Origin: Mobiluncus sp034180645 | Lineage (GTDB): Bacteria > Actinomycetota > Actinomycetes > Actinomycetales > Actinomycetaceae | NCBI RefSeq assembly: GCF_034180645.1 | Contig: NZ_JAXFNY010000020.1 | Span: 1-63,914 of the forward strand | Length of the DNA stretch: 63,914 nucleotides | Reading direction: 5' to 3' | Part shown: in pieces, positions 43,874 through 53,350 of the stretch | How the letters are laid out: each line of letters opens with the position of its first letter | How positions within the stretch are numbered: the stretch's first letter is position 1 | Notes under the pieces: generated by a model | What the model saw: the letters and a program-made list of their open reading frames with translations, nothing else | Databases searched by the model: none | Told to the model about the DNA's origin: nothing | Program-made: the position numbers and the translations under genes

Positions 43874-44392
43874 ATGAGTGAGGGCAGCGGGGGTTTGTTC
43901 GATAACCCCTTTGAATCACCGTTCGACAACGCGCCTTTTTCTGTCAATAGGCTGCCCAACCTGACCCGTGACCGGGTTAAGAAAGTCTTGGAAGGACACA
44001 ACTGGAGTTACCAGGTCAACCACGATGGTGACGTGGGCGGGGCTTGGCAAAACGGCATCTATTACTTTCAAGTAACAGGGGAAAAGGACACTATCCTCTG
44101 CGTGCGCGGCACATGGCGCGGTGAACCGGAACTGGACGATTTCATTCTGATTAACTCGATTTGTAACCGTTGGAACACGGATTATTACTGGCCGAAAGCC
44201 TACGCGCGAGTGACCGAGGATCGCGAAGTCTACGTGCATACGGAACTGCCCATCAGCTGGCGTACCGGCTTGACGGACGCACAGCTGGACGAACAGGTAC
44301 GTTGTGCCTTGGAATCCAGCGAGGATTTCTTTGAGCATCTGGCCGAGCAACTCCCGAGCGCGATGCCGGAACCGGACGAAGATTCCGAATAG
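43874..44392 (+). CDS. YbjN-domain protein
   Basis: A 172-residue soluble protein. The central region (about 30-150) has the YbjN pattern: LTRDRVKKVLEGHNWSYQV, then GIYYFQV, a strand-rich core, INSICNRWN and a helical end. YbjN proteins are small regulators or chaperone-like proteins whose action is unclear. GGGAGG lies nine bases before ATG 43874. It is divergent from the methyltransferase and convergent with the flavoprotein gene. Confidence 0.75.
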   Translation: MSEGSGGLFDNPFESPFDNAPFSVNRLPNLTRDRVKKVLEGHNWSYQVNHDGDVGGAWQNGIYYFQVTGEKDTILCVRGTWRGEPELDDFILINSICNRWNTDYYWPKAYARVTEDREVYVHTELPISWRTGLTDAQLDEQVRCALESSEDFFEHLAEQLPSAMPEPDEDSE

Positions 44393-44396
44393 GCTC

Positions 44397-45827
44397 TTAC
44401 GTGGGCAGCAACCACCACAGGGCGCGGCCTTTGGCACGGTAGCGTTCCAAGAAACGCTCCATCCGCACTGCCCAATAGGATCCCAAACCGTGACGCACCC
44501 GCAGTACCTGCCGGGCAGCATCTTTGCCTTTCTTTGGGTAGGTCAGCTCTGCATAGAAACCCCGCGGAGAAATCAGCCCGTAATCCCAACACAAACTCAA
44601 CACTGATTCGATTTCTTCCAAGGTTTCGGGCAACACTTTGTTTCTCTGGCCGGTCAGTTCCTCAATAATCAAATCCGTAACCTGGCGGCTCATCAAGTGA
44701 GCCATGTCGCGAGTCTGCATCGGGACGGGTGCCGGGGCGGAATCGCTATCCGCGTCAAGTTCGCGCGTGTCCATAGCGATAGCCGAACCAATCCCGAAAA
44801 TATTGCGATACGTGGGATTGCGGAAAGTTCGCGGCAGCACCGTCACTACCTGACCGGAAGCGTTTTGCTGGGTCTTTGCGTCCACCCGTAGCCGCCCCCA
44901 GCCGTCATAGAGATCCTCGCGCAGATCAGCTCCGTTCGCGTCATGCACCGCCAAGGGCGTGAGGACCCGCGCCGCCTCCACCGCCACCAAATCACATTCC
45001 ATCTCTCCGGGCTGGCCCTCGCCGTGTACCGGAACGAACCTGACTCTTCGCCCATTGATCGAGGCCAGACGCATATCTTTGTGCAGAATCAGGCGGTGCG
45101 TATCGATGAGATGCACAAGGGCGGTCTGCATGTCTTCTTCCATCTTCGGGTCGTCAGTTTGGCCGTACATCCACGGCCGTCCCGCATCAAAAAAGTGCAG
45201 TTCCACCCGCGAGCGCAGAAAAGCGGCCCGCAGCACCTCGTCCACGCACAGGGCATATTCCAGCGCCCCGTAAAATCCGCCCATGCCGCGAGCGGAACGA
45301 CCGATAGCGATGACTTTCGGTTTGCCTCCCACCGGGGAATCCTGCATTTCAAACAGCAGTCTGCGCAGTTCTGCTTCCCCCGCGATGGCACTGTCCAGGC
45401 GGTCCAAGACACAGGTCGGCACCGTGGTCGATTCCGCGGGAATGCCCGCTACTCGATCGATATCGTGTCCGGTGGCAATGACCAGGTAATCGTAAGGCAC
45501 CCGCGCAACTTGACCCTCCAGGTGCGAGCCAGTAAAAGTCAGTTGGACCTGGGGACGCGGGTCGTCTCGGTAGCCTTTGGGGTAAACCGCAGTAGCCATG
45601 CCTTGGTGAAAAATAATGCCTTTGCGTCGGTAAAGCGGACCGAGCGGGACAACTTGCCGATGCACCGGCTGCAGGCCGGAGGCAATCTGGGCCATGACAT
45701 CAGGATTCGTCCAAGCCGAGCCGGGGCTGATGACGATGACATCGTGGTCGTCTTTGAGGCGGTGTTTTAAGCCGAGGGCTGTGGAGTGGCCGGCCATTCC
45801 AGCTCCAATGACAACAATCCGGGCCAT
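44397..45827 (-). CDS. FAD-dependent pyridine nucleotide-disulfide oxidoreductase
   Basis: A 476-residue flavoprotein with an N-terminal FAD-binding Rossmann motif (VVIGAGMAGHS, 4-14), the ATGHD block, a second nucleotide motif region (VIAIGRSARGMGG) and a C-terminal segment NIFGIGSAIAMDT where FAD usually contacts. It resembles sulfide:quinone oxidoreductases and type II NADH dehydrogenases. The C terminus (VRMERFLERYRAKGRALWWLL) may be an amphipathic membrane anchor. The catalytic cysteine pair of sulfide oxidation is not evident, so the electron donor is uncertain. The SDR gene ends three bases before its start. Confidence 0.8.
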   Translation of the reverse strand: MARIVVIGAGMAGHSTALGLKHRLKDDHDVIVISPGSAWTNPDVMAQIASGLQPVHRQVVPLGPLYRRKGIIFHQGMATAVYPKGYRDDPRPQVQLTFTGSHLEGQVARVPYDYLVIATGHDIDRVAGIPAESTTVPTCVLDRLDSAIAGEAELRRLLFEMQDSPVGGKPKVIAIGRSARGMGGFYGALEYALCVDEVLRAAFLRSRVELHFFDAGRPWMYGQTDDPKMEEDMQTALVHLIDTHRLILHKDMRLASINGRRVRFVPVHGEGQPGEMECDLVAVEAARVLTPLAVHDANGADLREDLYDGWGRLRVDAKTQQNASGQVVTVLPRTFRNPTYRNIFGIGSAIAMDTRELDADSDSAPAPVPMQTRDMAHLMSRQVTDLIIEELTGQRNKVLPETLEEIESVLSLCWDYGLISPRGFYAELTYPKKGKDAARQVLRVRHGLGSYWAVRMERFLERYRAKGRALWWLLPT

Positions 45828-45830
45828 GCT

Positions 45831-46682
45831 TCACCGGGCTGAATTGTCCAGGCGGACTTTGATGGTGCTGGTGGCTTGTTCCACCGGCTTGATTTTCAGC
45901 TGGTCGATATTCACGTGCGCCGGCAAATTCAAGGTCCACACAATAGCTTGGGCGATATCGGCCCCCACCAGCGGATAGTCCACCCCGGCATAAACGCCCT
46001 CCGCCGCAGCCTTGTCCTCCAGGCGCGACAGGGAAAATTCCGGGGTTTGCACCAATCCGGGCATAATCTCGATAATCCGAATCGGCTGACCCACCAATTC
46101 CAGGCGCAGTGTTTCGGGCAGCATCGCCTCGGCGTGCTTGGCGGCGGTATAGCCCGCCCCGCCCGGGTACGTCTCGTGACCGGCAGTCGAGGTGACGAAC
46201 ACCAAATCCCCACCCCCGTGAGCCAACATTTGCGGCAGGAAAGCCTGGGTGACCTGCAGGGAGGACAAAACGTTGATGCTGTACATGGTTTTCCACCGCT
46301 CCAGCTTCGCCTCCATCACGGTGTCGGTGCCGCGCGCTCCCCCGGCATTATTGACCACCGCGTCCACGACCTGTCCCTCGGCGGTGGCCCACTCAAACAG
46401 CGCCTGCACGTGCTCAGGAATGGTCAGGTCAGCGGCAAAAGCCGCGCAGCCCGTCTCATAAGCCAAGGCCGCCAGCCTTTCGGCGCGCCGGGCGGTCGCC
46501 AACACCTCCCACCCGCAGGCACACAGCTGTTTCACGGTTTCCCACCCGATTCCGGTAGAAGCCCCGGTCACGAGCACTCGTCCCGGCTGGCGGGCCGGTC
46601 GCGTTTCGGGAACTGTAATTCCAAAACTTTGGGGGTCAAGAGTCTCTTGGGACGGCTTTACGGGTCCGGGTGTGATGCTCAT
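45831..46682 (-). CDS. Short-chain dehydrogenase/reductase
   Basis: A 283-residue SDR enzyme with the cofactor motif TGASTGIG (39-46), NNAGG, the catalytic serine in FVTSTAGHE and the catalytic YxxxK in YTAAKHAEA, followed by IRIIEIMPGLVQTPEF. The N-terminal 30 residues are an extra, unstructured-looking extension. Substrate unknown. It is immediately upstream of the flavoprotein gene and probably in the same operon. Confidence 0.88.
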   Translation of the reverse strand: MSITPGPVKPSQETLDPQSFGITVPETRPARQPGRVLVTGASTGIGWETVKQLCACGWEVLATARRAERLAALAYETGCAAFAADLTIPEHVQALFEWATAEGQVVDAVVNNAGGARGTDTVMEAKLERWKTMYSINVLSSLQVTQAFLPQMLAHGGGDLVFVTSTAGHETYPGGAGYTAAKHAEAMLPETLRLELVGQPIRIIEIMPGLVQTPEFSLSRLEDKAAAEGVYAGVDYPLVGADIAQAIVWTLNLPAHVNIDQLKIKPVEQATSTIKVRLDNSAR

Positions 46683-46807
46683 CTTTCGGTCACCTTTCCA
46701 GAATTTTTGGCTGCAGAGCCACGCTATAGACTTAGCCTATAGGAAAACGACTCCGGCGGTTTGCTCTGAACGCCGAGAAAACCGCTCAAATCAAGAAAAG
46801 AGGCAAG

Positions 46808-47620
46808 ATGAAACTCGGTTTTATTGGAATGGGTGCCATGGGTTCGGCAATTGCGACGGGGGCTCTCAAACATGACTTCGTCAAGTCCCGCGACCTGAGT
46901 TTTTCTGATTTCGGCGTAACCCCGGGTGAACACCCGCTGACCAAGGAGTTTGGAGCCTCACAAGTGGCTTCTAACCGGGAACTGGTCGGGTCGGTTGACG
47001 CGGTAGTCGTCGCGGTGAAACCGAAACATATCGGCACAGTCCTCACCGAAATTGCCCCGGAGCTGGGAGGAAAGCTGGTCATTTCCATCGCCGGAGGGGT
47101 CGGGCTGGACCACCTGGAGGGCTGGCTCACCCCGGAGACTCCCATTGTGCGGGTCATGCCAAACCTGAACGCCCAGGTCAACGCCGCCATGTCGGCCTTG
47201 TGCGCGAACGCGACGGTAGCCCCGGAACAAAAGCAGTACGCCCTGGGCCTGTTCAACGCGGTGGGCCGCACAATCGAGCTGGAGGAATCCTTGTTCCCCG
47301 CGTTTACCGCCATCGCTGGTTGCGCCCCCGCCTGGACTTATACCTACGTGGAAGCCTTGGCGAAAGCCGGCGTGGCGGCGGGCCTGACAAAAGCGGCGGC
47401 CATCGAGTCCGCGACCCAGATGCTGCTTGGCTCCGCCCTCATGCTGCAAGACGGTTTGGAAAAGGGCGCTCACCCCTGCCAGCTGGTCGATAGAGTGTGC
47501 TCCCCCGGCGGCTCCACCATAGCCGGTTTGCTGGCGGGCGAGGACGCGGGATTCTCACGGGCCGTAGTACACATGGTTGAGGGCGCTATGGCCGGGGATG
47601 CCAAAGCGACCCAGAAATAA
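46808..47620 (+). CDS. proC: Pyrroline-5-carboxylate reductase
   Basis: A 270-residue enzyme that makes proline from pyrroline-5-carboxylate with NAD(P)H. The N-terminal nucleotide motif GFIGMGAMGSAI and the C-terminal family block DRVCSPGGSTIAGL are clear, along with VRVMPNLNAQV. AGAGG lies close before ATG 46808. The gene is transcribed toward valS. Confidence 0.94.
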   Translation: MKLGFIGMGAMGSAIATGALKHDFVKSRDLSFSDFGVTPGEHPLTKEFGASQVASNRELVGSVDAVVVAVKPKHIGTVLTEIAPELGGKLVISIAGGVGLDHLEGWLTPETPIVRVMPNLNAQVNAAMSALCANATVAPEQKQYALGLFNAVGRTIELEESLFPAFTAIAGCAPAWTYTYVEALAKAGVAAGLTKAAAIESATQMLLGSALMLQDGLEKGAHPCQLVDRVCSPGGSTIAGLLAGEDAGFSRAVVHMVEGAMAGDAKATQK

Positions 47621-47703
47621 CCTCGCCCACCGAACGCGTTAGGGTAGCGGGAACGCGAGCGGGTAGACTATTGCAGGTAAATCACGACAATAAAAGGAAA
47701 ACG

Positions 47704-50361
47704 ATGACCGAGAGACTGAAAGCTCCGAGCGTACCGGCAAAGACGACCCTGGACGGGATTGAGGACAAATGGCGCGAAGTGTGGGCGGACGCGCAGACCT
47801 ACGCTTTTGACCCGGACACTACCCGGGAAGCCGTGTACTCTATCGATACCCCGCCGCCCACCGTGTCTGGCTCGCTGCACGTTGGTCACGTGTTTTCCTA
47901 TACACACACGGATTTGGTGGCGCGTTACCAACGGATGCGCGGTAAGAACGTGTTTTACCCGATGGGCTGGGACGACAACGGTCTGCCGACCGAGCGCCGG
48001 GTGCAAAACTATTTCGGGGTGCGTTGCGACCCGTCCTTGCCCTACGTGCCCGATTTCACTCCGCCGTATGAGGGCGGGGAAGGCAAGTCCATTAAGAATG
48101 CTGACCAGGTGCCGATTAGCCGCAAAAATTTCGTGGAACTGTGCGAACGTTTGACCGCTCAAGACGAAAAACAGTTCGAGGAACTCTGGCGGACGCTGGG
48201 GCTGTCTATCGACTGGTCCTACACGATGCAGACTATTGGTAAGCCTGCGCAAAAGGTGGCGCAGACGTTTTTCCTGCGTAACTTTGCTCGCGGCGAGGTG
48301 TACGCTGCCGAAGCGCCAGGTCTGTGGGACGTCACGTTCCAGACCGCGGTGGCGCAAGCCGAGTTGGAGGCGCGCGACTATCCCGGCTCCTACCATTCTT
48401 TTGCGTTCCATCGCGAGGACGGCAAGGGCGACATCGTTATCGAGACGACTCGTCCGGAACTGCTGGGGGCGTGCTGCGCACTGATTGCCCACCCCGACGA
48501 TGAACGTTACGCCGATATGTTCGGCACCTATGTCACGTCACCAGGGTTTGACGTGCGGGTTCCCGTGTTGGCTCATCCCGAGGCCGAGATGGACAAGGGT
48601 TCGGGTATCGCCATGTGCTGTACTTTCGGCGACTTGGTGGACGTGGATTGGTGGCGGGATTTGCAGCTGCCGACCCGGGTTATCCTGCGCAAGGACGGTC
48701 GGATTATTCCTGACGTGCCGGATTGGATTACCTCCGAGCGCGGTCGGGCGCTGTATCAGGAAACCGCTGGGAAAACGACGTTCTCTGCCCGGAAAGCTAT
48801 CGTCGAGGCATTGCGAGAATCCGGAGAAATGCTGGGGGATCCGAAACCGACCCAGCGTATGACGAACTTTTACGAAAAGGGCGACAAGCCTCTGGAAATC
48901 GTGACTTCACGCCAGTGGTACATCCGCAACGGCGGCCAGCCTTATGCCCGCACCGCGGGAGGCACGGATTTGCGTGAGGAACTGTTGGCGCGCGGGCGTG
49001 AACTGGACTTTGTGCCTGACTTTATGCGGGTTCGCTACGAAAACTGGGTCAACGGTTTGAACACCGACTGGCTCATTTCCCGCCAGCGTTTCTTTGGGGT
49101 GCCGCTGCCCCTGTGGTATCCGGTCAAGGACTCTGGTGAAACGGACTATGACCACCCGATTTTGCCCAGCGAGGACGTGCTGCCTATAGATCCGACCACG
49201 GATACACCCGCGGGGTTCGAGGAATCTCAGCGTGGCGTGCCGGGCGGTTTCGTGGCGGAAGTCGACATTATGGACACCTGGGCGACCTCCAGCCTGACCC
49301 CCGAAATTTATTCGGGTTTTGGACGGGACGAAAAGCTGTTTGCCACGACTTTCCCGATGGACTTGCATCCTCAGGGTCAAGACATTATTCGTACTTGGCT
49401 GTTCTCGACTGTGGTGCGGTCCCACCTGGAGTTTGACGCTCTGCCGTGGCGCCAGGCCGCGATTTCGGGCTGGATTTTGGATCCTGATCACAAAAAGATG
49501 TCCAAGTCCAAAGGCAACGTGGTGACCCCGATGGGACTGCTGGAAAAGCACTCTTCCGACGCGGTGCGCTACTGGGCGGCCTCGGCCAGGTTGGGGACGG
49601 ACGCGGCCTTTGACGAGGGCGAAATGAAGGTCGGGCGGCGTTTGGCCATCAAACTGTTGAACGCGTCGAAGTTCGCGCTCTCCATGGGCGGGGACGCCGA
49701 CCTGGTCTTGGATCCGGCGCTGGTAACGGTCGAGGTAGACCGGTCTTTGATTGCCACCCTAGCGGAAGTCATCGCGTCTGCGACCAAGGCTTTCGAGGAA
49801 ATGAACCATGCCCGCGCCCTGGAAGTGACCGAGAGCTTCTTCTGGACGCTGTGTGATGATTACTTGGAGCTGGTCAAGGACCGCGCTTACGGCAAGGATT
49901 CGGCGGCCGATAGTGCCGCGGTAGCTTCCGCGCGCACGACCTTGGCACTGGCGATTGATAACGTGGTGCGCCTACTCGCGCCGTTCTTGCCTTTCACCAC
50001 CGAGGAAGTGTGGTCCTGGTATCGCACCGGGTCGGTACATCGGGCGGCTTGGCCCAGCACCGACGGTTTGGATAGCGTGGGAGGTAATCCCCAGGTGCTG
50101 CAGGCGGCCGGCGGAGCGTTGTCGGCCCTCCGTAAGGTCAAGTCGGATGCCAAGGTGTCCCAGCGCACCCCGTTCTTGCACGCCACCGTAACTTTCCCCG
50201 AGCCCGATGTGGCGTGTGCCGAGGCGGCTCGCGCCGACTTGGTGGCCGCCAACCACGTGGAGGGCAAGCTGGAGTTCGTTGCTGGCGAGGTCGAATCCCC
50301 GCAGGTCAGCGCCGCCGAGCTGGGCGAGCCCCCGGCAAAACCGGCGAAACCAGCGAAATAG
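47704..50361 (+). CDS. valS: Valine--tRNA ligase
   Basis: An 885-residue class I aminoacyl-tRNA synthetase. The HIGH-type motif is HVGH (59-62) and the KMSKS motif lies at 598-602. The large insertion between them carries the editing domain (TTRPELLGACCALIAHPDDE), and the C terminus has the anticodon-binding helices and an alanine/proline-rich tail ending PAKPAKPAK. ATG 47704 is chosen because AAAAGGA precedes it; the frame is open slightly further upstream without a ribosome binding site. Confidence 0.95.
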   Translation: MTERLKAPSVPAKTTLDGIEDKWREVWADAQTYAFDPDTTREAVYSIDTPPPTVSGSLHVGHVFSYTHTDLVARYQRMRGKNVFYPMGWDDNGLPTERRVQNYFGVRCDPSLPYVPDFTPPYEGGEGKSIKNADQVPISRKNFVELCERLTAQDEKQFEELWRTLGLSIDWSYTMQTIGKPAQKVAQTFFLRNFARGEVYAAEAPGLWDVTFQTAVAQAELEARDYPGSYHSFAFHREDGKGDIVIETTRPELLGACCALIAHPDDERYADMFGTYVTSPGFDVRVPVLAHPEAEMDKGSGIAMCCTFGDLVDVDWWRDLQLPTRVILRKDGRIIPDVPDWITSERGRALYQETAGKTTFSARKAIVEALRESGEMLGDPKPTQRMTNFYEKGDKPLEIVTSRQWYIRNGGQPYARTAGGTDLREELLARGRELDFVPDFMRVRYENWVNGLNTDWLISRQRFFGVPLPLWYPVKDSGETDYDHPILPSEDVLPIDPTTDTPAGFEESQRGVPGGFVAEVDIMDTWATSSLTPEIYSGFGRDEKLFATTFPMDLHPQGQDIIRTWLFSTVVRSHLEFDALPWRQAAISGWILDPDHKKMSKSKGNVVTPMGLLEKHSSDAVRYWAASARLGTDAAFDEGEMKVGRRLAIKLLNASKFALSMGGDADLVLDPALVTVEVDRSLIATLAEVIASATKAFEEMNHARALEVTESFFWTLCDDYLELVKDRAYGKDSAADSAAVASARTTLALAIDNVVRLLAPFLPFTTEEVWSWYRTGSVHRAAWPSTDGLDSVGGNPQVLQAAGGALSALRKVKSDAKVSQRTPFLHATVTFPEPDVACAEAARADLVAANHVEGKLEFVAGEVESPQVSAAELGEPPAKPAKPAK

Positions 50362-50527
50362 TTTCCTGCTCTAGCCCGGGAACAGTCCCCTTTGCGCTCG
50401 CCAGCGCCAGGAACTCATCACCGGAACCATCTAGAAAAATGAACCATAGTTCATAAATCCATCGAAATTGGATAAAAATGGACCGTACTTCAGAAATAGA
50501 ACGCGGTTTCTGAGAATCAAGCCTCAA

Positions 50528-51146
50528 CTACATCGGGAGAATTTCTAGGCGCGCCGCCAGTTTTCGCGCGTCTTGGGGCGTGTCGACGTCCGCGCAATAA
50601 TGTTGTGGGTCCGCCACTGCGGCCACCTCCAGGCGGGAAAAACCGCTGCGGATTGACCGGTTCCGCACTTGGGGTAGTCCCCGCAAGGCGCCCAGCCGGT
50701 AGCAACCGTGCAGGTACTGGAATCGCGTTTCGCCATCGTCCGCCAGCGGCGCCGCCCCGGCACAGTCCTCTATTTGCGCACACAGGTTCCCCCACAATCT
50801 TGGGGTCAGTGGCGCGTCACAGGGCATCACCGCCACGACCGCAGAATCCGGCAAATCCCCCAACTGTGCCACCCCGGCATTGAGGCCCGCCAGCGGTCCA
50901 CCCAAAGGGGGATCTTCCAACGTCAGTACTACCCCGGGGGGGAACCGACAGGCGTCCGGGTGCGACCACGACCAGCCGACCGGAGCACCTGGTGCGCTCG
51001 ATTTCGGCAAAAACCCAGTCAATGAGCCTGGTGCCTCCCACCCGATAGTCGGGTTTGGACACTCCGCCCAAACGTTTCGCGGTCCCTCCTGCCAAAATCA
51101 CCACCGCGTCCGGTACAACCGCCGGGTTTCCTGCACAGTTACACAT
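50528..51146 (-). pseudogene. mobA: Molybdenum cofactor guanylyltransferase, frameshifted
   Basis: The first frame (from ATG 51146) gives the start of a MobA-type nucleotidyltransferase, VVILAGGTAKRLGGVSKPDYRVGGTRLIDWV. At a run of seven C on the minus strand (G at 50936-50942) the frame changes, and the rest of the protein continues in another frame: LEDPPLGGPLAGLNAG, VAVMPCDAPL and the C-terminal DVDTPQDARKL. Removing one base restores a 205-residue protein, the normal family length. MobA joins GMP to molybdopterin. Either the gene is inactive, it varies by slippage in the tract, or the tract was misread. Confidence 0.82.
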
Positions 51147-51279
51147 TTACGTTCAGTCCACCTCCTGGGGTTCGCGCTCTCCCCCGAAAGCGTTTAGGTA
51201 AATTGTAGGCTCTGTGCAGAACTTTGGTTTGGCTACCGACCGGGCACAAGCCGGCGGGCCGCACCCGCCCGTTACGGCG

Positions 51280-52176
51280 TCAGTCCGCCAACACGGGGCT
51301 CAGTGGCAGCGGTTCGGGCAAATCTAAGGAGATGCTCAACTGTAGCTCGGGGTCGGCAAATACCCTCCCGTTGGAAGTCATGGCGAGGGCGCGATACGCC
51401 CCACCCAGAACGCCCTTCTGAGTCAAATCGTGCAGCAGGGGGGTGCCCCCCGCAATCAGCGCGGTAGAGAGAGCCTCGCAACTCATCGCGTCAGGTCCCA
51501 CCACAAGTGCCGCGCAAATATCGGTAAACGCGAGCTGCCCGTCCAGACCGCGAATGTGGCTGCGCACCAGACTGGGGACAATATCCGTTTGCGGTAGTGC
51601 GGAAAAGGAGAGGGACTCGTTTTCTATCTGCAGGTTTCCTAGGAATTCCCGGCCTGTCCAGGGCGATTGGACTCTGATGATGGCCCGGCGATTCGGTGCC
51701 ACAATCGACGAACCTCCGAACGAAACCAAGACGTCGCTGCCGCCCGATTGTGCAATGAGGGAAGCCAGGTGCGCGGCCGCGTAGCCTTTCGCGATACCTC
51801 CTAAATCTAGGCTCCCAGCCCCCACTCCCTCGGTGAGACGAGCCTGCTCGCCCCGCAGTTGGAGCGTTTCGGCACCCAATCCCAAGCACGGGAATAGTTT
51901 AAAGAACCCCCTGGTACGCTGCGACCAATCCTGAGCAGCCCGAAACACCGCAGCACAGTGCGGTCCGACATTGATCCACTCGGTGTTCATGCGACTCACG
52001 GGTGAATCCGCCCGAAACCGCGACAAGTCATCCTCCAACTGCTCCACCCTTTGCGGCAGGCTCACCCGGAGGACTTCCGCGACCTGGGGAGCGCTGCGCC
52101 ACGAGACCGTCACCAGCGTTCCCATCGCGGCAAAAGTAATCGTGGTTTCTCCGTGCAAAATCTGCGCGAGGTGCAC
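51280..52176 (-). CDS. apbE: FAD:protein FMN transferase (ApbE family)
   Basis: A 298-residue ApbE-type enzyme that attaches FMN to a serine or threonine of exported flavoproteins. The family blocks are AMGTLVTVSW, LSRFRADSPVSRMN, LDLGGIAKGYA and DAMSCEALSTALIAGG. No signal peptide is obvious; the N terminus begins MHLAQILHGETT. It lies four bases after the gene for an FMN-binding lipoprotein, its likely substrate, at the end of the iron-uptake operon. Confidence 0.88.
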   Translation of the reverse strand: MHLAQILHGETTITFAAMGTLVTVSWRSAPQVAEVLRVSLPQRVEQLEDDLSRFRADSPVSRMNTEWINVGPHCAAVFRAAQDWSQRTRGFFKLFPCLGLGAETLQLRGEQARLTEGVGAGSLDLGGIAKGYAAAHLASLIAQSGGSDVLVSFGGSSIVAPNRRAIIRVQSPWTGREFLGNLQIENESLSFSALPQTDIVPSLVRSHIRGLDGQLAFTDICAALVVGPDAMSCEALSTALIAGGTPLLHDLTQKGVLGGAYRALAMTSNGRVFADPELQLSISLDLPEPLPLSPVLAD

Positions 52177-52181
52177 AACGC

Positions 52182-52610
52182 CTACTTTTTCGCGGTGTCC
52201 ATAGCCGCCTGCACCGCGTCGAGGAACAACCGATGTGACAAGGACGCCCCGGCCACCCTATCGACCTGATTTTGATTCCCGGTCCTCAAGAACTGCTGTA
52301 CATAGCGCTGTTCGGCGCTGATAGCGTCTTGGGCGCGCTGGTAGAACTCCGTGTCTATCCCGCCGCTAGCGGTTTTCCCGTAATTATCGTCGTGTACAGT
52401 CCCGTCTTTGTCATAGAGACGAAACTCAGCGTCAACCACCTGACCGTTCTTAATTGTGAAGCGAACTTTGCCGACCGTACCGTCCTCTTCGGGCTGCGAG
52501 CTGCCCGCATATTGCCCATCGGGCAACGTTGAGGCTGCTGGGTAAGTCGCGCAGCCGCTGAGGGCGACCATGCCGATAGCGAGCAATGCCCCCGCGGTCG
52601 TTTTACGCAT
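52182..52610 (-). CDS. FMN-binding lipoprotein
   Basis: A 142-residue lipoprotein (lipobox LSGC, cysteine 20) with one FMN-binding domain. The flavinylation site lies in DRVAGASLSHRLFLDAV, a variant of the SGAT motif in which the serine after GA should receive FMN from ApbE. It would sit outside the membrane and pass electrons. It overlaps the ATPase gene by eight bases and precedes apbE, so the three are one unit. A role in reducing iron for the linked transporter is inferred. Confidence 0.86.
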   Translation of the reverse strand: MRKTTAGALLAIGMVALSGCATYPAASTLPDGQYAGSSQPEEDGTVGKVRFTIKNGQVVDAEFRLYDKDGTVHDDNYGKTASGGIDTEFYQRAQDAISAEQRYVQQFLRTGNQNQVDRVAGASLSHRLFLDAVQAAMDTAKK

Positions 52611-53343
52611 CTTTCCCTCCTGTTTCCGACGTTTCCGGCGTGCCTGTCGTGGAATTTTGCGGCTGATTTTTCACTTCGCTGACGATTTTTCCGTGTTCCA
52701 AAATGATTTGGCGCTGACCTTGCCGAGCGACGTTGGCATCGTGGGTGACGACCAATAGCGTGGTGCCCTCCCGATGCAGCTGCGAAAAGAAATCGATAAC
52801 GATGTTTTCGTTTGCCTCGTCGAGGTTTCCGGTCGGTTCGTCCGCCAAAATGACAGAAGGGTGGTTGATGAGGGCACGAGCCACGCACACGCGCTGCTGC
52901 TCTCCTCCGGATAGTTCATGAGGGAGGTGGGTGGCGCGAGCGGACATGCCCACCCGGTCTAGTGCCTCCATCGCCTCGGCTTCATCAGGGAGGGAATGGT
53001 AGTACTGGGCCATCATCACGTTTTCCACCGCGGAAAGGTGCTTGACCAGGTGGAACTGTTGAAAGATGAGGCCAATCTTGCGGCGGCGCACCGCAGCCAA
53101 TTCCAGTTCACCCATCTTGTCCAGACGCTCCCCCTCCAGGTAAACCAGTCCTTCGGTGGGAGAATCCAGGCAGCCCAAAATGTTCATCAAGGTCGACTTG
53201 CCCGAACCGGACGGACCCACTACCGAGAGCCACTCGCCTCGGGCCACGTCCAGACTGACATTATCCAGCGCCGCCAACTCGCCGTATTTTCGAGACACAT
53301 TCTCGACTCGATAAATCAATTGTTCATCATTATTATCTGCCAT
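52603..53343 (-). CDS. ABC transporter ATP-binding protein (MacB/LolD type)
   Basis: A 246-residue ATPase with Walker A GPSGSGKST, signature LSGGEQQR, Walker B VILADEPTG and switch histidine VVTHD. It belongs to the type that drives FtsX/MacB-like permeases, and two such permease genes lie directly upstream. The start is set at ATG 53343; an earlier GTG (53364) inside the end of the permease gene is possible. A short tail rich in threonine and serine follows residue 225. Confidence 0.92.
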   Translation of the reverse strand: MADNNDEQLIYRVENVSRKYGELAALDNVSLDVARGEWLSVVGPSGSGKSTLMNILGCLDSPTEGLVYLEGERLDKMGELELAAVRRRKIGLIFQQFHLVKHLSAVENVMMAQYYHSLPDEAEAMEALDRVGMSARATHLPHELSGGEQQRVCVARALINHPSVILADEPTGNLDEANENIVIDFFSQLHREGTTLLVVTHDANVARQGQRQIILEHGKIVSEVKNQPQNSTTGTPETSETGGKDA

Positions 53344-53350
53344 AGCATTC

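Noticed and set aside
50439..50454. Short palindrome ATGAAC-CATA-GTTCAT after valS, considered as an operator
   Set aside because: It is a single 6-bp inverted repeat with no promoter context and no second copy in the window.
51253..51269. GC-rich hairpin GGCGGG/CCCGCC between apbE and mobA, considered as a terminator
   Set aside because: No T-run follows on either strand, and such short GC hairpins are expected by chance in this composition.
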